From Lysobacterales bacterium (GTDB taxonomy: Bacteria; Pseudomonadota; Gammaproteobacteria; Xanthomonadales; SZUA-36): DNA of 64,000 bases. Below are positions 19,588 to 29,454 of this stretch, one piece after another; positions within the stretch are counted from its first letter, which is position 1; each line of letters begins with the position of its first letter. The notes below the pieces were generated by a model. That model was not told the DNA's origin. It did no database searches and saw only the letters and a list, made by a program, of their open reading frames with translations. A program made the translations under genes and the position numbers. The stretch lies in assembly GCA_014238945.1 (NCBI GenBank), contig JABAAB010000117.1:17669-81668 (forward strand), given 5' to 3'.

Positions 19588-20628
19588 ATGGCCATGCCTG
19601 AATTAACGAGTGTACGTCTGAGGGCACCGTATCTGATCCTGATCGGTAACATCACCGACCCCACTGATGCAAAAACCGGCCAGGGCATCGTCCAGTGGCG
19701 GCCCGAACTGGTTGCGGGACAATTGCGATTCCCGGAATGCAAAATAGGAATAGGCGTGCCCGATCTGACCATCGCCGACGCCAGCCAGGCCGGTGTGAAG
19801 AGTCTGATCATTGGTGTTGCACCTGTTGGCGGGTCAGTCCCGGACAACTGGTGGCCATATATCGAAGAAGCCGCAGCCGCCGGTCTGGATATCGTTTGCG
19901 GTCTGCATCTGAAACTGGCCGACTACCCCCGCGTTGTGGCGGCCGCACGGAAATCCGGTGCCCGTCTGATCGATGTCCGCAACCCACCTACTGAATTGCC
20001 GGTGGGCACCGGTGTCAATCGCAGCGGCAGGCGTGTTCTGATGGTGGGTACAGATTGCGCGGTCGGCAAAAAATATTCTGCATTGGCATTACACCATGCC
20101 ATGAAAGACACGGGCATGGACTCGACTTTCAGGGCCACGGGACAGACCGGAATCATGATTGCTGGTGAAGGCCTGCCGATTGATTCGGTGGTAGCAGATT
20201 TCATCTCCGGTGCTGCAGAGATGATCTCCCCTGATAATGATGCAAACCACTGGGATGTCATCGAAGGCCAGGGCTCCCTGTTTCATCCTGGCTATTCCGG
20301 TGTCAGTCTCGGTTTGCTGCATGGATCCCAACCCGATGCCTTTGTGGTTTGCCATGATGCAACCCGCACCGCCATCGCCGGATGGGAACACATTGCTGTG
20401 CCTTCCATAGCAGACTGTATCAACCAGCATGTGCTGGCCGGTCAACTGACCAACCCGGGAATCCGCTGTGTGGGGATCAGTGTGAATTCCTCAAAATTAC
20501 CTGCATCCGAACGCACGGCATACCTCGGTCGACTGGCCGATGAAACCAGCGTACCGGCGATTGACCCGCTGATCGATGGTTGCACTGCCATCGTGGATGA
20601 AATCCAGAGACGTTATCCAATGGAGTGA
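19588..20628 (+). CDS. dgcN: DUF1611 family protein, DgcN-like (D-glutamate N-acetyltransferase)
   Basis: The 346-residue protein has a P-loop-like GTDCAVGKKYSA (154-165), preceded by RLIDVRNPPTELPVGTG and followed by RATGQTGIMIAGEG and DVIEGQGSLFHPGYSGV, the DUF1611 signatures. In marine proteobacteria a DUF1611 protein beside an enolase-superfamily racemase has been described as DgcN, which acetylates D-glutamate to N-acetyl-D-glutamate; the assignment here rests on that pairing. An AGGAAACA Shine-Dalgarno sequence precedes the ATG at 19588; an ATG two codons later is also possible. dgcA begins 4 bp after the stop. Confidence 0.83.
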   Translation: MAMPELTSVRLRAPYLILIGNITDPTDAKTGQGIVQWRPELVAGQLRFPECKIGIGVPDLTIADASQAGVKSLIIGVAPVGGSVPDNWWPYIEEAAAAGLDIVCGLHLKLADYPRVVAAARKSGARLIDVRNPPTELPVGTGVNRSGRRVLMVGTDCAVGKKYSALALHHAMKDTGMDSTFRATGQTGIMIAGEGLPIDSVVADFISGAAEMISPDNDANHWDVIEGQGSLFHPGYSGVSLGLLHGSQPDAFVVCHDATRTAIAGWEHIAVPSIADCINQHVLAGQLTNPGIRCVGISVNSSKLPASERTAYLGRLADETSVPAIDPLIDGCTAIVDEIQRRYPME

Positions 20629-20632
20629 AATC

Positions 20633-21610
20633 ATGGAATTCCAATTGCATATATCCGACTGGGAACTGACCGTCCCGTTTCGTATCACTGGTAGCGAGTG
20701 GGTCAACACCCGTAGCCTGGTCGTGCAACTGGTCGATGACGGTCATGTCGGCCGGGGCGAGGCTCAAGGTGTGTATTACATGGGCGAATCTGCAGAAAGT
20801 ATTTTGCAGCAGGCCCAGGCGATCGGCACCGATATACGCCGGGGAGCCACTCTGGATGACCTTCAGCATTTGCTGCCACCTGGCGGAGCACGAAATGCCA
20901 TTGACTGCGCGATGTGGGACCTGGAATGCAAACGGCAGGGTTTGAGCATATGGCAGATCACCGGCATTAAACCTGGCCCGGTGACCACGGTGTTCACCAT
21001 CGGTCTGGAAGAAACACCGGCAGCGATGGCGGCAAAGGCCGCGGCAGCATCGGACAGCCCGATTTTGAAGATCAAACTGGATGACCACATGCCATTTGAA
21101 AAACTGGCAGCAATCCGTGCCGTACGCCCGGATGCCCAGTTGGTTGTTGACGCCAACCAGGGCTGGAGCTTTGAATTGCTGCAGGAGGTGCTGCCGAAAT
21201 GTGTTGACCTGGATCTCGCTATGATTGAGCAGCCACTCAAGCGCGGTGGCGATGATGAACTCGAAGGATTCGAATCGCCGATCATACTGGCCGCGGACGA
21301 GTCTTGCCTGGACACCAGTGAGCTGGACACAGCGGCCCGGCGTTACGGCATGATCAATATCAAACTGGATAAAACCGGTGGTCTCACCGAGGCATTGAAA
21401 CTGGCCAGGGCGGCGCGGGAAAAGGGCTGCAAGCTGATGGTGGGCAACATGGCCGGCACCTCACTGAGCATGGCACCCTCGTTTGTGGTGGCGCAATTAT
21501 GTGATTTCGTCGACATCGACGGACCACTGCTGCTCAACTACGACGAAGCCTTTGGTCTCGAATATGACAATGGGGTCGTCAGCCGGATTGATCCGCGTTT
21601 GTGGGGTTGA
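20633..21610 (+). CDS. dgcA: Enolase-superfamily epimerase, DgcA-like (N-acetyl-D-Glu racemase / dipeptide epimerase type)
   Basis: This is a 325-residue member of the MLE/dipeptide epimerase group. Visible active-site elements are LKIKLDD (KxK, K146 and K148), VVDANQGW (D173), MIEQPL (E199), ADES (D222) and the opposite lysine in INIKLDKTGG (K244). The usual annotation is L-Ala-D/L-Glu epimerase, but next to DUF1611 the described role is racemising N-acetyl-D-glutamate to the L form. The ATG at 20633 with a GGAG motif upstream is preferred to the longer frame at 20576 that overlaps dgcN. It converges on ilvD with only 3 bp between stops. Confidence 0.83.
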   Translation: MEFQLHISDWELTVPFRITGSEWVNTRSLVVQLVDDGHVGRGEAQGVYYMGESAESILQQAQAIGTDIRRGATLDDLQHLLPPGGARNAIDCAMWDLECKRQGLSIWQITGIKPGPVTTVFTIGLEETPAAMAAKAAAASDSPILKIKLDDHMPFEKLAAIRAVRPDAQLVVDANQGWSFELLQEVLPKCVDLDLAMIEQPLKRGGDDELEGFESPIILAADESCLDTSELDTAARRYGMINIKLDKTGGLTEALKLARAAREKGCKLMVGNMAGTSLSMAPSFVVAQLCDFVDIDGPLLLNYDEAFGLEYDNGVVSRIDPRLWG

Positions 21611-21613
21611 ATA

Positions 21614-23485
21614 TTACCGTGAACGCGCCAGTCTTTTTTCCAGTAGGTCCACATCCCGCACCGCGCCCCTGTCAGCAGAAGTCGTCATCAGCGCATAGGC
21701 CCTCAACGCCACGCTGACCTTTCGGCTACGGTTTTTGGGTTTCCAGGCCTCATTCTCAGGCAGGGCGTTCATGACGTCACGACGGGCATCCAATTCCTGT
21801 TTGGAGATTATTACGTCAATACGGCGTGCCGGGATATCGATCTCGATCTCATCACCGTTTTGCAACAGACCAATGGCACCGCCTTCTGCCGCTTCTGGTG
21901 ATACATGCCCGATCGAAAGCCCGGCGGTACCACCTGAAAATCTGCCATCGGTCAACAACGCACAGGCCTTGTCCAATCCCCTGGTTTTAAGATAGCTGGT
22001 GGGATACAGCATCTCCTGCATACCCGGCCCGCCACGCGGACCTTCGTAGCGGATAATGACCACATCACCGGCCTTTACCTTGTTGTTCAAAATCGCAGCG
22101 ACGGCCTGCTCCTGGCTCTCGAGAATATGGGCGACACCTTTAAACCTCAACTGGTCATCACTGACACCGGCAGTTTTGACTATACATCCATGTTCGGCAA
22201 TGTTGCCGTACAGCACAGCCAGGCCCCCATCCTGGCTGTAAGCGTTTTCGATTTCCCGGATACACCCGTCTCGCCGGTCCAGGTCCAGGTCTTCAAAGCG
22301 CTTGCCCTGGCTGAATGCCTGTTGCGTGGGCCGGTTACCCGGTGCTGCCTTGAAAAAACGCCGCGTTGCTTCACTGGGTGAACGACGGATATCCGATTCC
22401 CCTATGGCGGTGCCCATGGTGGTGGAGTGAACGGTGCTGCAATCCTGGTTGATCAGGCCACCCCGTTCCAGTTCACCCAGGATGGCAAACATACCACCGG
22501 CACGGTGTACATCTTCAATGTGAAAGCGGTCGGATGAAGGCGATACCTTGCAGATGTTCGGAACCTGGCGAGACAGTTCGTCAATGTCTTTCATTCCAAA
22601 ATCGACACCGGCTTCCTGCGCCGCCGCCAACAGATGCAATACCGTGTTGGTGGAACCACCCATGGCGATATCAACGGCCATGGCATTTTTAAAGGCCGCG
22701 TAGGATGCGATGGATCGGGGCAATACAGATTCATCACCCAGTTCGTAGTAGCGGTGGGTCAGAGCAACAATCTGCCGTCCTGCTTCGACAAACAGACTCC
22801 TGCGGTCCTCGTGGGTCGCCAGCACGGTGCCATTACCCGGTAAGGACAGACCCAGTGCCTCGGTCAGGCAGTTCATCGAATTGGCAGTAAACATTCCCGA
22901 GCAAGAGCCACAGGTAGGACAGGCAGAACGTTCTATACGGCCCGCCTCCTCGGCAGACATCTCTGCATCGCCAGAGGCGGTCATACTTGCAATCAGGTCT
23001 ATCCTCCGGTCTACATTGTCCAGAATTACCTTGCCGGATTCCATCGGACCACCGGTAACAAAAATGGCGGGAATGTTCAAACGCAATACCGCCAGCAGCA
23101 TGCCGGGTGTGATCTTGTCACAATTTGAAATACATACCAGGGCATCGGCACAATGGGCATTGACCATGAACTCCACAGAATCTGCAATCAACTCACGTGA
23201 CGGCAGGCTATACAGCATACCGCCGTGACCCATGGCTATGCCGTCATCGACCGCGATGGTATTAAACTCGCGGCCCACCCCTCCGGCAGAATGAATTTCA
23301 TCTGCGACCAGCTTGCCCAGGTTTCTGAGGTGTACGTGTCCGGGTACAAATTCGGTGAAGGAATTGGCGACCGCAATGATCGGTTTGCCAAAGTCACTAT
23401 CTTGCATACCGGTGGCCCGCCACAGACTGCGTGCAGCCATGGCATTGCGACCGTGAGTGGTGGTCCTGGAGCGGTAGTCAGGCAT
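21614..23485 (-). CDS. ilvD: Dihydroxy-acid dehydratase
   Basis: IlvD makes 2-oxoisovalerate and 2-oxo-3-methylvalerate in valine and isoleucine synthesis. Length is 623 residues, normal. Iron-sulfur ligand motifs are present: [13 protein letters not shown] and [20 protein letters not shown], the latter with an N-terminal Cys context. [15 protein letters not shown] residues appear here as [20 protein letters not shown]. The C-terminal [20 protein letters not shown] and ALLTDG are conserved. It is a single gene on the minus strand with no other ilv genes nearby. Confidence 0.97.
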   Translation of the reverse strand: MPDYRSRTTTHGRNAMAARSLWRATGMQDSDFGKPIIAVANSFTEFVPGHVHLRNLGKLVADEIHSAGGVGREFNTIAVDDGIAMGHGGMLYSLPSRELIADSVEFMVNAHCADALVCISNCDKITPGMLLAVLRLNIPAIFVTGGPMESGKVILDNVDRRIDLIASMTASGDAEMSAEEAGRIERSACPTCGSCSGMFTANSMNCLTEALGLSLPGNGTVLATHEDRRSLFVEAGRQIVALTHRYYELGDESVLPRSIASYAAFKNAMAVDIAMGGSTNTVLHLLAAAQEAGVDFGMKDIDELSRQVPNICKVSPSSDRFHIEDVHRAGGMFAILGELERGGLINQDCSTVHSTTMGTAIGESDIRRSPSEATRRFFKAAPGNRPTQQAFSQGKRFEDLDLDRRDGCIREIENAYSQDGGLAVLYGNIAEHGCIVKTAGVSDDQLRFKGVAHILESQEQAVAAILNNKVKAGDVVIIRYEGPRGGPGMQEMLYPTSYLKTRGLDKACALLTDGRFSGGTAGLSIGHVSPEAAEGGAIGLLQNGDEIEIDIPARRIDVIISKQELDARRDVMNALPENEAWKPKNRSRKVSVALRAYALMTTSADRGAVRDVDLLEKRLARSR

Positions 23486-23850
23486 AGTTAAAATCCCGTA
23501 TCGTATGTTCCATCAGGTGACGCTTGCCGGCTATGTGAACCGGGCGTCACAGTATTGGCTATTCATAACCCTGAGTGTATCTGCGTTTAATTTCCATGTC
23601 TGCAAAAAAACACCCCCCAGCGTGCTGGAAGAAGATATTGAGCGGTATGTAAAGCAGAATCCCGCTGATGTTTTGAACCCAAACAGTTACAATCTGCCAG
23701 ATCACGCGACGGTGTCATCCGGTTTGGGTACAGGCCAACTCATGACCTGCTCGGAAATTCCGGAATCGCACACATCCATACAGCCGTAACACGTGCTGCG
23801 GATGATTTGTCACAGGCCATTGCAAGCTTGAACTACAGGAGTCGAAGTCA
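23486..23850. other. Non-coding gap between ilvD and the aminotransferase
   Basis: These 365 bp separate divergent genes and probably hold both promoters. I see a short palindrome CCAGCGTGCTGG (23617-23628) and, just before the aminotransferase, the Shine-Dalgarno motif AGGAG (about 23837-23841). A 94-codon frame at 23505-23789 shows no recognisable protein features and is not called. Confidence 0.5.
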
Positions 23851-25047
23851 TTGTTTGAACATCTGAAAGCTATACCAGCAGACCCGATACTGGGTCTTAT
23901 CACCTCCCATGCGGTCGATCCAAATCCAAAAAAAATTGACCTGGGAATCGGTGTGTACCGCAACGAGCAGGGTAATACACCCATGCTGGACTGTGTGGTG
24001 CAGGCAGAAAAACTGATGATAGCCGCACAAACGACCAAGTCCTATCTCGGACCGGCGGGTGTCACCGGGTTCAACGCCTCTATGAGTAAATTGCTTTTTG
24101 GTGCCGACAGCGATGCCCTGCAGCAGGGTCGCGTGCGTACAGTGCAGACTCCTGGTGGGACCGGTGCTTTACGGGTAATTGCAGACCTGATCAAGTCCGC
24201 CAGGCCCAATGCCGAACTTTGGGCCAGTGATCCTACCTGGGCCAACCACCTTGCACTGTTTCCGGCCGCCGGGGTCAACATGCATTCCTACCCCTATTTT
24301 GATGCCGCAACCTCCAGTTTGCGTTTCGATGAAATGATGGCATCGCTGGCACAACGACGAGCCGGTGACGCCGTCCTGTTCCATGCCTGCTGCCACAACC
24401 CCTGTGGTGTGAGTCCCGACCCGGACCAGTGGCAAGCCATTGCAGAACTGGCCGCCGAACGCGGCTTCACACCGGTGATCGATATCGCCTATATGGGTTT
24501 TGAACGGGGTATCGATGAGGACGCGCTGGCGGTAAGACTGTTTACCGAACGGTGTCCCGAGGTTATTGTTGCCAGCTCCTGCTCCAAGAATTTTGCCATG
24601 TACCGGGACCGCGTCGGCGCCATTTCCATCGTTGCAGAAAACTCTGGCAAGGCCGATGACGTGCTCAGTGTCATCAACAATGTCACCCGAAAAAACTATT
24701 CCATGCCACCCGCCCACGGTCCCGCTGTTATCGACATCATCCTGAGTTCGGAACAACTGACCGAACAGTGGATCTCCGAGGTCGCGAACATGAGAAACCG
24801 CATCAACAGTCTGCGCAGCACCCTGTCTCAACAAATTGCAACCAATGGTATTTCACGCGATTTCACATTCCTTGAAAGACAGAGCGGTATGTTCTCTTTC
24901 ATGGGTCTGACCGTTGAACAGGTCCACCGCATGCGCGATGAATTTTCCATCTACATCGTCGATTCGGCACGTGTCAATGTGGCATCGTTCAACCAACAGA
25001 ACATGGCTTATTTTATCGAGGCTCTGGCGACGGTACTGGATGAATGA
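23851..25047 (+). CDS. Class I aminotransferase, aspartate/aromatic amino acid type (TTG start)
   Basis: This PLP enzyme of subgroup I-alpha transfers amino groups between aspartate or aromatic amino acids and 2-oxoglutarate. The N-terminus FEHLKAIPADPILGL and the segments IDLGIGVYRNEQG, SYLGPAGV, FHACCHNPCGVSPDPDQW and the lysine motif SSCSKNFAMYRDRVGA are characteristic. Length is 398 residues. It starts with TTG at 23851, supported by AGGAG 9 nt upstream and by alignment of the family N-terminus. Substrate preference (AspC versus TyrB) cannot be told from sequence by eye. It overlaps the next gene by 4 bp. Confidence 0.92.
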   Translation: MFEHLKAIPADPILGLITSHAVDPNPKKIDLGIGVYRNEQGNTPMLDCVVQAEKLMIAAQTTKSYLGPAGVTGFNASMSKLLFGADSDALQQGRVRTVQTPGGTGALRVIADLIKSARPNAELWASDPTWANHLALFPAAGVNMHSYPYFDAATSSLRFDEMMASLAQRRAGDAVLFHACCHNPCGVSPDPDQWQAIAELAAERGFTPVIDIAYMGFERGIDEDALAVRLFTERCPEVIVASSCSKNFAMYRDRVGAISIVAENSGKADDVLSVINNVTRKNYSMPPAHGPAVIDIILSSEQLTEQWISEVANMRNRINSLRSTLSQQIATNGISRDFTFLERQSGMFSFMGLTVEQVHRMRDEFSIYIVDSARVNVASFNQQNMAYFIEALATVLDE

Positions 25048-26183
25048 GCGGTCAGAGACTCGACTGCCAGCGAGACAAGTTTGACCTGCCCGGTGACATC
25101 ACCTACCTCAACTGTGGTTACCAGGGGCCGCAGCTGAGAATATCCACCGAAGCCGGCGAGAAGAAATTACTGCAGAAAGCACGTCCGTGGACCATTACAC
25201 CGGATGATTTTTTTGTACCAGCGGACAGACTGCGAAAATTATTTGCCCGCATGATCGGAGCGCGCACCCAGGACATCGCCATCGTCCCGAGCGTCAGTTA
25301 CGCCATGTCCACCGCCGCGGCAAACCTGCCTCGTAACAATGGCCAGCACACCGTCATGCTCGCTGAGCAATTCCCATCCCACGTATATCCGTGGACGGGA
25401 ACAACGGATGGGGACAAAGATCGAATTCGCACGGTTCAACGGCCGCATAGTGGCGACTGGACGGACGATGTGATCCAGTCGATTGATTCAGCTTGCGCCA
25501 TCGCGGCACTTCCGGGTGTTCACTGGACCGACGGTTATCGCCTCAGGCTGGATGATATAAGCCGCCACTGCGCAGACAATGGCACGGCCTTATGTCTTGA
25601 TCTGACCCAGTCCCTGGGCGTAACACCCTTTTCGGTTTCGGAAGTAGAAGCTGATTTTGTGGCGGCATCAGTCTACAAATGGATGCTGGGGCCGCCCGGT
25701 GTCTGCCTGTTGTACGTCAACCCCCGGCACCAGCACGGCAAACCCATTGAACCCAACTGGCTGAGCCGCAGGGACAGTCACGATTTCGCGGGCCTGACTG
25801 ATTACACGGAAGAATTCCAACCCGGTGCCCGGCGCTACGATGCCGGTGGCCGTGCCAACCTGGTCAACATGGCCATTGCCATCAGCGCACTGGAACAAAT
25901 TGAGTCCTGGGGTGTGGAAAACATCACCGATTACATCAGTAAACTGACGGGTCTTGCGAACGACCTGGCCAACGACCGGGGGCTGTCCTGTACACCCAAG
26001 GCGCACCGTTCACCCCACATCGCGGGTATCGGTCTGCCCCGGGACAGGGCCCGCGAGGTCACGACCGCACTGCACGAACAAAACATTTACGTCAGTCTGC
26101 GTGGAAATAAACTCAGGATCACACCGCATCTGTACAACACCAGAAAAGACATTGAGCGGCTGTTTGAAGTCTTGGATGTCTAA
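25044..26183 (+). CDS. Class V aminotransferase-fold PLP enzyme
   Basis: The 379-residue protein has the fold-type I class V pattern: TYLNCGYQGPQ near the N-terminus, ALCLDLTQSLGVTPF (PLP-binding Asp), and the Schiff-base lysine in ASVYKWMLGPPGVCLLY. It resembles the kynureninase / isopenicillin-N-epimerase / cysteine-desulfurase-like branch. The exact substrate is not recognisable. Its ATG overlaps the stop of the preceding aminotransferase, so the two are translationally coupled and may act on related amino acids. It ends before the large inverted repeat at 26304. Confidence 0.85.
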   Translation: MSGQRLDCQRDKFDLPGDITYLNCGYQGPQLRISTEAGEKKLLQKARPWTITPDDFFVPADRLRKLFARMIGARTQDIAIVPSVSYAMSTAAANLPRNNGQHTVMLAEQFPSHVYPWTGTTDGDKDRIRTVQRPHSGDWTDDVIQSIDSACAIAALPGVHWTDGYRLRLDDISRHCADNGTALCLDLTQSLGVTPFSVSEVEADFVAASVYKWMLGPPGVCLLYVNPRHQHGKPIEPNWLSRRDSHDFAGLTDYTEEFQPGARRYDAGGRANLVNMAIAISALEQIESWGVENITDYISKLTGLANDLANDRGLSCTPKAHRSPHIAGIGLPRDRAREVTTALHEQNIYVSLRGNKLRITPHLYNTRKDIERLFEVLDV

Positions 26184-26303
26184 ATCCCCGCATACTATTA
26201 CGTTCACCTGAGCACTTATCGACAACAAAGCCTCGAAGGACTTCGCAACGAATACCGACTTATACCATCTGCACTGTCAGATTTAGCCCCCCGTAGTCGC
26301 TGA

Positions 26304-26401
26304 GGTACCACTCATCCCCTCAGGACTGTATGAAACAGGAGGTTTCATACCAAGCCCCCAGGGATGGGTTTACGGCGTGTCCTGAGGGGATGAGTGGTAC
26401 C
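26304..26401. repeat. Perfect 23-bp inverted repeat with nested 9-bp hairpin
   Basis: The left arm (26304-26326, beginning GGTACCACTCATCCCCTC) and the right arm (26379-26401) are exact reverse complements. Between them GTATGAAAC (26328-26336) and GTTTCATAC (26342-26350) form a second perfect hairpin with loop AGGAG. The element sits between two convergent genes and overlaps the last codons of cofCGH, so its right arm encodes part of that protein's C-terminal tail. It could act as a bidirectional terminator or be a small inserted element. No T-run is visible. Confidence 0.8.
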
Positions 26402-29400
26402 GCTGCGGCGGCCTATTCGCACACTGATGATTTATGAATCCGTTCCCGCCTTCCTCTTCAGTGTAAAGCGTATTTCGCTGCCAAGCGGTTCGCCCCACTT
26501 CGGCAGCCAGATCCCGCATCCATCGCTGGTCCACACCCTGGCCATGGCTGGCACCGGCAGAGCGCGTAATGCTCTCATTGATCAGCGTGCCACCGAGATC
26601 ATTTGCACCAGCTTGCAAACAGGCTTTCACACCTTCCCGACCCATCTTGACCCAGGATGCCTGGATATTGGTGATATGTGGAAACAGTACCAGACGTGAG
26701 ACAGCATGCATCAACACGGCCTCACGAAATGTCGGGCCGCGTCGTGATTGTCCACGCCGGTATATGGGGGCCATTTGTGCTACAAACGGTAAAGGCACCA
26801 TTTCGGTAAAGCCACCGGTGCGCGATTGTAGATCACGCAGAACCAGCAGATGATGTGCCCAGTGCCGATATGTGTCTATGTGACCAAACATAATGGTGGC
26901 CGTGGTGTTCAAACCGGTGCTGTGGGCTGTATCCATCACCTCCAGCCATTGACGGGTGTTGATTTTGTCAGCACACAAATCCTGGCGCACTTCATCATGC
27001 AGGATTTCCGCCGCGGTACCGGGTAGTGAACCCAGGCCTGCATCACGTAGTGTATTCAGAAATGATTTTAACGATACGCCCAGGGTGCTGGCCCCCTGCC
27101 ATACCTCCAGTGGTGAAAATGCATGGATATGCATGCGGGGCACGGCCTCTTTGATCGCGTGACAGATATCGATATAGTGCTGGCCAGTGTACCGCGGGTG
27201 TATTCCCCCCTGCAGACAAACTTCCGTTGCGCCGAGTTCGTTGGCCTCGACCGTGCGCAGCTGAATTTCATCCAGGCCCAGATCATAGGGCCGGTCACGC
27301 AAGTCTGCGGACACCTTGCCCTTGGAAAACGCGCAGAACCTGCACTTGAAATAACAGATATTGGTGTAGTTAATATTGCGGTTGATGACAAAACTGACGG
27401 CATCGCCCTGCACCTCCGCCCTCAGCTCGTCCGCCCCCTGGCAAACTTCATCAAACGCTTCACCGCGGGCCTCAAACAAGCGGCTGATCCCGTCAACCCC
27501 GAGCGTAGCGGCATCACCACCCCGGCAACGCTGCAACAGGGCCGTCAAAGCAGACATCCGCTGAGACCGGCGGTTTCCCTGGATGATATTCCCTGGCGGT
27601 CCCACCGGTTTCGAGTCACTGATACCTGCCAGCCAATTATCCTCGCGTGCATATCCCTGCCCATCGGCCAGTTTCAATACCCCGGCCTGCACCGGGGGTG
27701 CTGTCCAGGTCCGGGCCTTTCGCACATATTCGGGATACAGGGTCAGGCGTTGTTGCAGAAATTTGCCCATGGTTTCGAGTTGCCTGGCAAGTTCATCCAG
27801 GTGTGGCCAGGGGGCTTCCGGATTAACGTAATCCGGAGTCAATGGAGATATACCTCCCAGGTCATTGATCCCCGCAGCGATAACCTGCTCCAGCGAACCA
27901 GGCACCAGATTGGGCGGTGCCTGGATGTTCATCTGTCCACCAAGAATGATCCTGGCCACGGCGATGGTCCAGCACAGATCATCCAGGTCGGGTTCGGGCG
28001 CAGCCGCCATCAACGTTCCGGGTTTGGCGCGGAAGTTCTGAATAATCACTTCCTGGATGTGACCGAATCGGTCCTGCAGATCACGCAGCGCCAGCAACGC
28101 TTCAATACGTTCCAGTCGGGTTTCACCGATGCCGATCAGGATTCCGCTCGTGAACGGGATTTTCAACTCTCCTGCAAGCTCCATGGTCTCGAGACGTCTT
28201 GCCGGTACCTTGTCCGGTGAACCATGATGTGGCATGCCCCTGGCACCCAGTCTGTCCGACGAAGACTCAAGCATGATACCCATGGAAGGAGCGTGGTCCC
28301 GCAACATGGCGAGCTCACTGGCATCCATGCAACCGGCATTGATATGCGGCAGCAATCCGGTTTCCTCATATATCAATTTTGCGACATGAGCCACGTATTC
28401 CAGCGTGCTGGAAAAACCCAGCCCGGCCAATGCCTCCCGTGCTGCCGAATACCGCAGTTCCGGTCGCTCACCCAGAGTCAGCAAGGCCTCTTTGCAACCC
28501 ATTTCAACACCCTTGCGGGCCACCGCAAGCACTTCTTCCACGCTCATGTATACATTGCCGAGCTGCCGGGGCACCCGGGCAAAAGTACAGTAATGACAAA
28601 CGTCCCGACACAGATGGGTCAGCGGTATAAAAACCTTGCGGGAATACGAGATGATATTGCCGTGTTGTTGGTCCCCGATGGTGGCCGCGCATCTGCTCAG
28701 CTCAGCGCTGGCACTGACCAAGGCCAGCGACCGGGCCCGTGCCGCACTGGGTAAGGAGCCACGACCGGCTGCTTCAATCAGGGCGCCGGTGTCGTGCAAC
28801 AGACCCAGTTGTTGCAGGTACCGGTAGCTCAAACTGTTCTGATATTGCGAATGGCCGCGATAATAACGGCACAGCTCCAACAGGTCTTCCGGGGTGTCCA
28901 CATCCAGTGCCAGTTCCTCAATCTGCAGGCTGCACACCTCCATTCCGGCCTGGCTGGCCGCATCCATGTGTTGGATATAACTGTCCTGGCCATAAAGAAA
29001 GGGAGTCCTCGCGGGGACCGGTGTCAGCAATGCATTGCTGCCCTGGTCTTTTCTGCAGGGGAGCAGGGACAGTGCGCTGGAGTCATACTCTTCAACCAAC
29101 CGGGTCAACAAATCAGCATTCAGCAGTGGCAGATCGCCATGCAACACCAGTGCCCGGCTGACACCCAAAGCATCAAGATGATCAATACCTGCCTGTACTG
29201 CACTGTTCAGGTCACGGTCCTGTTCCACCGCCAGCACCCCGGCACCGTGTTCCTCCGCCAGCGGAGCAATACCGGTATCCCTGCTGATCACCAGTACCCC
29301 CTCGATTTTCGGACAATCTCGCAAGGCCCTCAGCATGTCCGTCAGCATGACCCGCATCAGTTCACCGCACTGTTCGGGTGTGAGAACCGGGGCCAGCCGG

Positions 29401-29444
29401 GATTTTACCGGCTGCAGTGCTTTAACAGGAATAACAGTCCACAT
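26370..29444 (-). CDS. CofC-CofG-CofH fusion: F420 guanylyltransferase plus deazaflavin (Fo) synthase
   Basis: This 1024-residue protein joins three F420 functions. Residues 1 to about 200 are a CofC/FbiD nucleotidyltransferase (VIPVKALQPVKSRLAPVL, VLHGDLPLL, LALDVDTPEDL), which makes the activated phospho-acid guanylate. Residues about 260-580 are the CofG radical-SAM domain with CxxxCxxC at C279, C283 and C286 (LCRDVCHYCTFARVP) and TLGERPE. Residues about 640-1010 are CofH with CxxxCxxC at C697, C701 and C704 (ICYFKCRFCAFSKGK) and CLQGGIHP. CofGH builds Fo from a ribityl-uracil and tyrosine. CofGH fusions (FbiC) are known; the added CofC is unusual. I start at 29444, 10 bp after cofD; an upstream in-frame start at 29492 would overlap cofD. 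The C-terminal tail is encoded by the inverted repeat. Confidence 0.94.
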   Translation of the reverse strand: MWTVIPVKALQPVKSRLAPVLTPEQCGELMRVMLTDMLRALRDCPKIEGVLVISRDTGIAPLAEEHGAGVLAVEQDRDLNSAVQAGIDHLDALGVSRALVLHGDLPLLNADLLTRLVEEYDSSALSLLPCRKDQGSNALLTPVPARTPFLYGQDSYIQHMDAASQAGMEVCSLQIEELALDVDTPEDLLELCRYYRGHSQYQNSLSYRYLQQLGLLHDTGALIEAAGRGSLPSAARARSLALVSASAELSRCAATIGDQQHGNIISYSRKVFIPLTHLCRDVCHYCTFARVPRQLGNVYMSVEEVLAVARKGVEMGCKEALLTLGERPELRYSAAREALAGLGFSSTLEYVAHVAKLIYEETGLLPHINAGCMDASELAMLRDHAPSMGIMLESSSDRLGARGMPHHGSPDKVPARRLETMELAGELKIPFTSGILIGIGETRLERIEALLALRDLQDRFGHIQEVIIQNFRAKPGTLMAAAPEPDLDDLCWTIAVARIILGGQMNIQAPPNLVPGSLEQVIAAGINDLGGISPLTPDYVNPEAPWPHLDELARQLETMGKFLQQRLTLYPEYVRKARTWTAPPVQAGVLKLADGQGYAREDNWLAGISDSKPVGPPGNIIQGNRRSQRMSALTALLQRCRGGDAATLGVDGISRLFEARGEAFDEVCQGADELRAEVQGDAVSFVINRNINYTNICYFKCRFCAFSKGKVSADLRDRPYDLGLDEIQLRTVEANELGATEVCLQGGIHPRYTGQHYIDICHAIKEAVPRMHIHAFSPLEVWQGASTLGVSLKSFLNTLRDAGLGSLPGTAAEILHDEVRQDLCADKINTRQWLEVMDTAHSTGLNTTATIMFGHIDTYRHWAHHLLVLRDLQSRTGGFTEMVPLPFVAQMAPIYRRGQSRRGPTFREAVLMHAVSRLVLFPHITNIQASWVKMGREGVKACLQAGANDLGGTLINESITRSAGASHGQGVDQRWMRDLAAEVGRTAWQRNTLYTEEEGGNGFINHQCANRPPQRYHSSPQDTP

Positions 29445-29454
29445 AACGATCTCT

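Noticed and set aside
23505..23789. Possible 94-residue gene between ilvD and the aminotransferase
   Set aside because: No ribosome-binding site, no recognisable motif, low-complexity composition, lies in an intergenic promoter region.
27123..28220. Long plus-strand open frame inside the F420 fusion gene
   Set aside because: It is antisense to the radical-SAM domains, shows no recognisable domain, and arises from the GC-rich third positions of the real gene.
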